Shown here piece after piece: positions 1 to 4,461 of a stretch of 9,178 nucleotides of DNA. Positions within the stretch are counted from its first letter, which is position 1, and each line of letters begins with the position of its first letter. The notes under the pieces are model-generated. The model was not told where the DNA came from and made no database searches. It saw only the letters and a list, made by a program, of their open reading frames with translations. Position numbers and translations under genes: made by a program. The stretch comes from Opitutia bacterium. GTDB lineage: Bacteria; Verrucomicrobiota; Verrucomicrobiia; Opitutales; JANYEO01. The DNA is taken from NCBI GenBank assembly GCA_025363025.1, contig JANYEO010000044.1, positions 1-9,178 on the forward strand, read 5' to 3'.

Positions 1-1
1 T

Positions 2-301
2 GGCCCCTTAAAAAACTCCCCTCTACTAGGCCGTGCCCGCTTAGGACAAGCCCTTGCACTAGCCTTAAGCCATAACACGGCAGAGGCCATCACCTGTTTT
101 GAAAGCATAGCCGGGGACAAAACCCTTTTAGACACCTTCCGAGCAGAAGCCGCCTACCAACGCGCACTCCTAGCTGTCCAAGCAGAAGATAACGAAGCCG
201 CAGCCCATTGGGTAAGCCAAGCCATGGAAATGCCTGAAGCCGGCCTTTGGGCCCACAAAGCCGAAATGCTGCGTCTCGTATTACCCGCGACAGGCGCTTA
301 A
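2..301 (+). CDS. C-terminal fragment of a possible TPR-like protein (partial at window start)
   Basis: An open frame runs from the left edge to a TAA at 299-301 and gives the last 99 residues of a protein whose start lies outside the window. It is rich in Ala, Leu and Glu and reads as paired amphipathic helices. Segments such as LLGRARLGQALALA, then AEAITCFESIAG, then AAYQRALLAVQAEDNEAAAH and PEAGLWAHKAEMLRLVL resemble the helix-turn-helix pattern of tetratricopeptide (TPR) or YfgM-like scaffold proteins. A strict TPR consensus is not met, so the family is an inference. No catalytic motif or membrane segment is visible in this part. The gene converges on ptsI, and the two stop codons overlap in a TTAA palindrome. 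The coding call rests on the uninterrupted frame, codon use like its neighbours, and the absence of any other explanation for this stretch. Confidence 0.72.
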   Translation, partial: GPLKNSPLLGRARLGQALALALSHNTAEAITCFESIAGDKTLLDTFRAEAAYQRALLAVQAEDNEAAAHWVSQAMEMPEAGLWAHKAEMLRLVLPATGA

Positions 302-2037
302 TCTCGCAAAGCCTGCAAATAAAAAGCCTGCAAATGATCCCTAATAAGGGATGCTTGGCTCAGCCCTAAAACCACCACCCCGAGTGCCCTAACCTGGCGG
401 TAGGAAACCCGGCTAAGAACCCCCCAAACGGCCTCCATAGCGGCAGGGGCCATACTGAGGGCATCAACCCCGAGCCCCAATAAAAGCGGGGCATAAAAAG
501 GATCCCCCGCCATTTCCCCGCACACACTTAAGGGGCAATTATGCAAGCGAGCGGCTTCGGCCACTTGGTAAATAAGTCTTAGAACAGCAGGATGGTGAGG
601 CTCGTAAAGCGAAGCCACGCGGTCACTCAAGCGATCAACAGCCAAAGTGTACTGAATCAAGTCATTGGTGCCCAGACTCATAAAGTCAACTTGATGTGCA
701 AAATGATCTGCTAGCAAAGCCGTGGCCGGCGTTTCCACCATGATTCCCCGGTCCATCATTTGCCCGTAAGGAAGATGACGCGCGCGCAATGATTCATACG
801 CTTTTTCCAATAATTCTGCCACAGCAGCAACTTCATCCAAAGACGTAACCATCGGCAACATGAGACGAACAGGGCCATGAAGGGCCGCCCGCAAAATGGC
901 CGCGAGCTGTTCTTGCAAAATTTCTGGATAAGCGAGGCTAAACCGAATGCCTTTGAGCCCCAGGGCGGTATTATGCTCTCCGCGAGGGTACAGGGGGTGA
1001 GATAACGCTTTGTCTCCTCCTAAATCCAGAGTGCGGAAAGTCACCGGATGCGGATGGAAAGCTTCTACCACTTGGCGGTAAGCCTGGTACTGAACTTCCT
1101 CCGAAGGGAAGCCGGCCTCGCGCAGAAAGAGCCCCTCCGTCCGAAACAGCCCTACCCCCTGGGCCCCCGCCTTGCGAGCGGAGATAGCCTCATCGGCTGA
1201 TTCTAAATTAGCCATCAGCGTAAAAGCGTGCCCATCCGTTGTTTGACGCGCAAAACTACTAGTAGAAACTGCAACACATACAGGAGTTTCGCGCAGAGCA
1301 CGGTAACGGTGCAACGTCTCGGCTGTGGAGTTAACGATTACCGTGCCTTCATACCCATCAAGCAAAAGTGTAGCCCCAGGCTCAATATGCGCCAAAGCGC
1401 GGTGCAGCCTTACGACCGCTGGGATCTTGAGCGAACGCGCCATAACCGCGGCATGGCTTGTGCGCTCCCCTTGAGTCGTAATAATCCCCAAGACTTGCTC
1501 TTTATCTAAAACAGCAATGTCCGACGGGGATAAAGACTCCGCAATGATAATGCCCGGGTGCGGCAAACTTAAAGGCGGATGCGCCCGCCCACTTAGCAAG
1601 CGCTGAAGTAAACGGCGTGACACATCTCGAACATCAGCCACACGACCGCGCAAATAATCGTCCTCCGCTTTTTCCAAAGTATCTGCATAGCGACGGGACA
1701 CTATTTTGAAACAATGCTCGATATTGCGACCACTATGCCGGTGCTCCTGCAGGGTGTCTTCAATTAAAAGCCTGTCCTCCAACACCATACGGTGAGCCTC
1801 AAAGACACGGGCCTCCTCCGGCCCTAGCCGCTGGGCCACAACCTGAAGCAAGGCCTCCAGCTCTGCTTGAGTGGCAGCTATTGCCGCCTCGAAGCGAGTG
1901 ATCTCCTGTGCGCGCTCAACTGCACTAATAATAACACAAGGTACATTTAACTCTCCCGGAGAAAATAACAAAGCGGGCCCAACGGCAAAACCGGGGGATA
2001 CAGCCACACCTTGCAAAATACGCTCGGGTAATTCCAT
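298..2037 (-). CDS. ptsI: Phosphoenolpyruvate-protein phosphotransferase (PTS enzyme I)
   Basis: This 579-residue protein is close to the usual enzyme I length (about 575). Enzyme I is the cytoplasmic first step of the phosphotransferase system: it takes phosphate from PEP onto a histidine and passes it to HPr. The N-terminal part (about 1-145) covers the HPr-binding helical region. The swivelling phosphohistidine domain follows, with GERTSHAAVMAR and active-site His195. The TIM-barrel PEP domain (about 260-579) keeps the residues expected to bind PEP and metal: Arg299 (GLFRTE), Arg335 (FRTLDLGGDK), Glu435 (MVETPA), Asn458/Asp459 (GTNDL), Arg469 and Cys506 (CGEMAGDP). Their spacing matches E. 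coli enzyme I. Small oddities are Gly302 where Phe is usual in RTEF, and Lys362 in the LGLKGIR segment where Arg is usual. The ATG at 2035-2037 is the only plausible start: an in-frame TAG lies 16 codons upstream with no ATG, GTG or TTG between. No good Shine-Dalgarno precedes it. No HPr or sugar permease gene is visible nearby, so whether it serves sugar uptake or regulation cannot be told. It is the last gene of the ank-ispE-ptsI strand run. Confidence 0.97.
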   Translation of the reverse strand: MELPERILQGVAVSPGFAVGPALLFSPGELNVPCVIISAVERAQEITRFEAAIAATQAELEALLQVVAQRLGPEEARVFEAHRMVLEDRLLIEDTLQEHRHSGRNIEHCFKIVSRRYADTLEKAEDDYLRGRVADVRDVSRRLLQRLLSGRAHPPLSLPHPGIIIAESLSPSDIAVLDKEQVLGIITTQGERTSHAAVMARSLKIPAVVRLHRALAHIEPGATLLLDGYEGTVIVNSTAETLHRYRALRETPVCVAVSTSSFARQTTDGHAFTLMANLESADEAISARKAGAQGVGLFRTEGLFLREAGFPSEEVQYQAYRQVVEAFHPHPVTFRTLDLGGDKALSHPLYPRGEHNTALGLKGIRFSLAYPEILQEQLAAILRAALHGPVRLMLPMVTSLDEVAAVAELLEKAYESLRARHLPYGQMMDRGIMVETPATALLADHFAHQVDFMSLGTNDLIQYTLAVDRLSDRVASLYEPHHPAVLRLIYQVAEAARLHNCPLSVCGEMAGDPFYAPLLLGLGVDALSMAPAAMEAVWGVLSRVSYRQVRALGVVVLGLSQASLIRDHLQAFYLQALRD

Positions 2038-2043
2038 AAAAGT

Positions 2044-2066
2044 AAGCCCTGAACCCAGGGACGCTT
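2044..2066 (-). other. Small hairpin immediately upstream of the ptsI start
   Basis: On the transcript strand a perfect 5-base stem, CCCTG/CAGGG with a 4-base loop (2047-2060), can extend by AAG/CTT across a 3-base bulge. It ends 7 bases before the ptsI ATG and is followed by ACTTTT. It could fold over the translation start, act as a weak terminator, or be chance. Only the base pairing is seen; any role is inferred. Confidence 0.3.
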
Positions 2067-2071
2067 AAAGG

Positions 2072-2098
2072 AATATAGAAAAACTAAAGGAGCTTCAA
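2072..2098 (-). promoter_or_regulatory. Weak candidate promoter for ptsI
   Basis: On the minus strand a TTGAAG hexamer (2093-2098) is followed after 15 bases by TATATT (2072-2077), about 35 bases upstream of the ptsI start. The hexamers match the sigma-70 consensus at four and five of six positions, but the 15-base spacing is shorter than the usual 16-18. The -35 hexamer overlaps a hairpin arm. This would give ptsI its own transcription apart from ispE. It is a weak match only. Confidence 0.2.
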
Positions 2099-2107
2099 CC
2101 CTGAAGC
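2078..2107 (-). terminator. Possible weak intrinsic terminator after ispE
   Basis: Eight bases after the ispE stop, the transcript can form a GCTTC/GAAGC stem with a 6-base loop (2092-2107). The following stretch is T-rich (TCCTTTAGTTTTTC, 2078-2091). The five-pair stem is short and the T run is interrupted, so termination would be partial at best. It could let ispE and ptsI be expressed at different levels. Confidence 0.25.
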
Positions 2108-2115
2108 GACAGTGC

Positions 2116-3012
2116 TTAACTCACAGAGCCCGGACACTGAATACGTGTCTCCACCCTAAAACAATGAGGGCCAAAGGCTCCGACTATCTGGCCCTCAAGA
2201 ACCTCAATAGGTGTATTCTCATTTAGCCAAACAAAACAAGCACTGCCACTGCCACTTAAGCCACAGGCAAAGCCTTGTTGCCTTAAATGATCTAAAAATA
2301 GAGAAAGGAGCGGGTATTTGAAGGCCAAGGGCTTCAAAAAATCATTGGTAAAATGAAGCGGCGATTGGGCCTCCAAGGCAGCGAGAAAGGTAGCGAGTGC
2401 TGCCTCTGCCTCAAGAGGTGGGGTATAGGCCTGTGTGGCCTTTAATTGACCATAGGCCCAAGGAGTCTCTATGGAAAAATCAGGCTTAAAAAGGTAAAGG
2501 CGTTGGCCCTGGAGCGCCTCGGCTGCAGCCGCTGAAACCGGCGTTACCACTTCCCCCCTACCGCGAATAAGGGAAGGGTTGGAGTATAAAAACAAAGGAC
2601 AATCGGACCCAATTTGGGCAGCAAGCTCCATTAAATGGTCTGCAGAAAGGGGGCCGCCCAGGAGCGTATTTAAGCCCTTTAAAGTAGCGACGGCATCACT
2701 ACTGCCGCCCCCAAGACCGGCCGCAAAGGGGATTTTTTTCGCCAAAACAGCCTCGACTCGCCCCGAAAAAGCATGGGCTTTGCGAAAACACTGGATAGCC
2801 TTAAGCACCGTATTAGAAGCATCTGCAAGGAGGCCTGGGCTATTTTCTATATGCAGGTAATCTGGACCGGCTTCAGGGACTATCTTAAAACTTAGGGTAT
2901 CATGTAACGAAAGGGGGGCCACACAGCTAACAAGATTATGAAAGCCATCTGCCCTTAAGCCTGTTACGGCTAAAAATAGATTGAGTTTTGCTGGGGCTGA
3001 AAGGGTAAGCAT
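2116..3012 (-). CDS. ispE: 4-diphosphocytidyl-2-C-methyl-D-erythritol kinase
   Basis: IspE phosphorylates the 2-hydroxyl of CDP-methylerythritol with ATP in the cytoplasm, the fourth step of the MEP pathway to isopentenyl diphosphate. The 298 residues are a typical length for this GHMP kinase. Visible motifs are the N-terminal APAKLNLFL with the substrate-contacting lysine (Lys9), and RADGFHNL at about 20-27. The ATP-binding glycine-rich loop GLGGGSSDA follows at 99-107, then the catalytic aspartate in IGSDCPLF (Asp137), and the C-terminal GHMP motif LSGSGSACF at 252-260. The ATG at 3010-3012 places the PAKLNL motif at the usual distance from the N terminus. A GAGG ten bases upstream, overlapping the TGA of the preceding ankyrin gene, can serve as Shine-Dalgarno. 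With only 12 bases between them, ank and ispE are probably co-transcribed and perhaps translationally coupled. All key residues are present, so the enzyme should be active. Confidence 0.97.
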   Translation of the reverse strand: MLTLSAPAKLNLFLAVTGLRADGFHNLVSCVAPLSLHDTLSFKIVPEAGPDYLHIENSPGLLADASNTVLKAIQCFRKAHAFSGRVEAVLAKKIPFAAGLGGGSSDAVATLKGLNTLLGGPLSADHLMELAAQIGSDCPLFLYSNPSLIRGRGEVVTPVSAAAAEALQGQRLYLFKPDFSIETPWAYGQLKATQAYTPPLEAEAALATFLAALEAQSPLHFTNDFLKPLAFKYPLLSLFLDHLRQQGFACGLSGSGSACFVWLNENTPIEVLEGQIVGAFGPHCFRVETRIQCPGSVS

Positions 3013-3024
3013 GTTAAAGCAGCC

Positions 3025-4080
3025 TCATAAAGCCGTTTCTTCGGCGTCCCTCGCTTCAAGCTCGGCAGCATCGACTAACCCCTGGCACTTCGCCACAAAG
3101 CGAAGCCCCGAGCAATGGGTGGCTAATCGCAAAATAGCTTTTAAATAATACGCTCCCGGACTGTCTTTCCCCGTGGCAATGAGCCACTCTTGGCAAAAAG
3201 TAGGATCTCCCTTGTTTTTCAAAGCGGTGCAATACGTCTCCCAAGAAGACCGCGTCAACGACTGCCAAGGGCCACGCAGCGGAGGCGTACCCCCCAGACA
3301 AAGCGTGCGCTTAGCCTCCAAGGTTGGCCCTTTCAAGGCTTGATCTAAATAATCGTCCTCAGCCCAAGGCAGGAGATAATCATACGGAAAATACCCCCAG
3401 TCATCGCTGAGCAAGGGATTGGCCCCGTGCTGTAAGAGCCACCGTGCTTTATCCATTTTACCGGTTTTAATAGCCAACATCAAAGGGGACTCCCATGCCT
3501 TATTTAACCCATCTATATCGACCTTATGCGCATACAAAAACTCAAGGACCTCGAACGTATTGTTAGACTCAGCCGCGGTATGTAAAGAGGTATTCCCCTC
3601 GCTATCGCGTGCATCCAGCATAGCCCCTGCCTCAAATAAAAAATGTACTATTTCGACATCAGCTGATAAAACGGCCAAGTGAAAAGGCGTTTGCCCCTTG
3701 TTATTTTTTGCATTTATAGAAGCACCCCTAGACTGCAAAAACTGAACCATAGCCTGCTGATTGGCTAAAGCCGCGGCATGCAGGGGTGTGCCCCCCTGCA
3801 TATCTTTTGACTCTATAAGGGCCCCTGCTTCCAATAGTACATCCACAACTGGAATATGTCCAAAATAAGCTGCAGTATGCAAAGGCGGATAAAGCCCATC
3901 AAAAGCATAAGTCAAAGAAGCCCACCGCTTTAACAAAGAACGCACCAGGGCGACATCCCCATTGCGCACAGCTTGATCTAAACTACGGTGTACGTTTTCC
4001 TGAGGGGCATGATCCCATTCGCCGACACAGCTCACAGTGCTTAGACAAAAAATAAAGAAGCCATTTAAGAAAGAGCGCAT
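3025..4080 (-). CDS. Secreted or envelope ankyrin-repeat protein with Cys-containing C-terminal region
   Basis: I prefer the internal ATG at 4078-4080 (351 aa) because it opens with a compact signal sequence: Met-Arg, then the hydrophobic run FLNGFFIFCLSTV, then Ser-Cys-Val-Gly. A longer frame begins with ATG at 4183-4185 (386 aa), but its extra 35 codons are AT-rich and hide that signal inside the protein. Neither start has a clear Shine-Dalgarno. The Ser-Cys is only a poor lipobox (Thr at -3), so lipidation is uncertain. Numbering from the preferred start, a degenerate first repeat lies at about 31-61. About five ankyrin repeats follow at roughly 63-227, recognisable by PLHTAAYFGH, TPLHAAALANQ, TPFHLAVLSAD, TSLHTAAESNN and SPLMLAIKTGK, each followed by a LL..GA-like turn. 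The C-terminal 120 residues are not ankyrin; they carry five cysteines and a WETYC...CQEWL segment I do not recognise. Ankyrin repeats bind proteins; partner and role are unknown. It precedes ispE by 12 bases. Confidence 0.85.
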   Translation of the reverse strand: MRSFLNGFFIFCLSTVSCVGEWDHAPQENVHRSLDQAVRNGDVALVRSLLKRWASLTYAFDGLYPPLHTAAYFGHIPVVDVLLEAGALIESKDMQGGTPLHAAALANQQAMVQFLQSRGASINAKNNKGQTPFHLAVLSADVEIVHFLFEAGAMLDARDSEGNTSLHTAAESNNTFEVLEFLYAHKVDIDGLNKAWESPLMLAIKTGKMDKARWLLQHGANPLLSDDWGYFPYDYLLPWAEDDYLDQALKGPTLEAKRTLCLGGTPPLRGPWQSLTRSSWETYCTALKNKGDPTFCQEWLIATGKDSPGAYYLKAILRLATHCSGLRFVAKCQGLVDAAELEARDAEETAL

Positions 4081-4213
4081 ATTTTTAATAATGATAAGCC
4101 AATAATTTTCTTTCTTATTTGCAAGCAGATTGTAAAAGAAAGGCACGAAGACCTGGGGACGTATTGTCTCCCAGAAAGTTACCATTAGACTATTGCTTCA
4201 TATAGTTTTGAAC

Positions 4214-4228
4214 AAATACTGAGTATTT
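4214..4228. promoter_or_regulatory. Perfect 15-base palindrome, candidate operator
   Basis: AAATACT-G-AGTATTT is an exact inverted repeat of 7-base arms around one base. It sits in the AT-rich part of the divergent region, upstream of the ankyrin gene. Its size and symmetry suit a dimeric repressor or activator. I do not recognise it as a LexA, Fur or other known box. Binding is inferred from symmetry alone. Confidence 0.35.
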
Positions 4229-4256
4229 TAACTTTCTAACCCCAGGAGATCACGCG

Positions 4257-4380
4257 GAGGCCGATTGCAAAATGCTTTGATTTTGAGGAAGTTGTGGGAC
4301 GAAGCGACGAATGTACGCACAGGTACGTGAGCACGCCGAACGCAGTAAGGGCTGAAAAACATGCATTCTGCCGCGGCCTC
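4257..4380. repeat. Inverted-repeat-bounded element (MITE/REP-like or structured RNA candidate)
   Basis: A 19-base left arm (4257-4275, GAGGCCGATTGCAAAATGC) matches the reverse complement of an 18-base right arm (4363-4380, GAGGCCGCGGCAGAATGC). There are one gap and a few mismatches, with the outer GAGGCCG and inner GCA.AATGC parts conserved. Pairing continues imperfectly inward, so the whole 124 bases can fold as a long hairpin. The interior has GACGAA repeated twice (GACGAAGCGACGAA, 4309-4322 region) and a GTAC...GTAC segment. There is no transposase and no obvious flanking target duplication. The layout suggests a non-autonomous mobile or dispersed repeat; a cis-regulatory RNA for gyrB is an alternative. 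Copy number elsewhere cannot be seen from this window. Confidence 0.5.
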
Positions 4381-4412
4381 ACTATTAGCCTTGAAATCCC
4401 CCCATAATCAAC

Positions 4413-4423
4413 GATCCTGGATC
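4413..4423. promoter_or_regulatory. Short palindrome GATCC-T-GGATC upstream of gyrB
   Basis: This exact 11-base inverted repeat lies about 40 bases before the gyrB start. It could be an operator or a small leader hairpin. It is short enough to be chance, and no known regulator box is recognised. Confidence 0.2.
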
Positions 4424-4461
4424 CCTCTTTAACTCAATACGCTGCTTGCCTAATACGACTT

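Larger units (their letters stand above)
4081..4461. other. Divergent intergenic region between ank and gyrB
   Basis: This is the only long stretch without a confident gene. Positions 4081-4185 are either leader or the N-terminal extension of the longer ankyrin frame. Positions 4186-4256 are AT-rich with a perfect palindrome. Positions 4257-4380 hold an inverted-repeat element. Positions 4381-4461 form the gyrB leader. The promoters for ank and gyrB should lie here, but I find no convincing -35/-10 pair. TTGAAA at 4391-4396 has no good -10 at 16-18 bases, and CATAAT at 4403-4408 has no good -35. No tRNA or known riboswitch is recognisable. Confidence 0.6.

Noticed and set aside
1228..2068. 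Plus-strand open frames opposite ptsI (93 and 65 codons)
   Set aside because: Both are antisense to conserved enzyme I segments and show no motif; shadows of the real gene.
3056..3301. 81-codon open frame on the same strand as ank, in another frame
   Set aside because: It lies wholly inside the ankyrin gene's C-terminal coding region. The main frame is intact up to its own stop, so this is neither a frameshift remnant nor a likely gene.
4257..4380. CRISPR repeat or tRNA in the intergenic region
   Set aside because: There is no regularly spaced direct repeat, and no cloverleaf with a T-loop GTTC motif could be drawn. The signal is a single inverted pair.
4451..4460. TAATACGACT just before gyrB matches the first ten bases of the T7 phage promoter consensus
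   Set aside because: The match stops there: the following bases are TATGACC, not the CACTATAG needed for initiation. No phage genes are present. Treated as chance.
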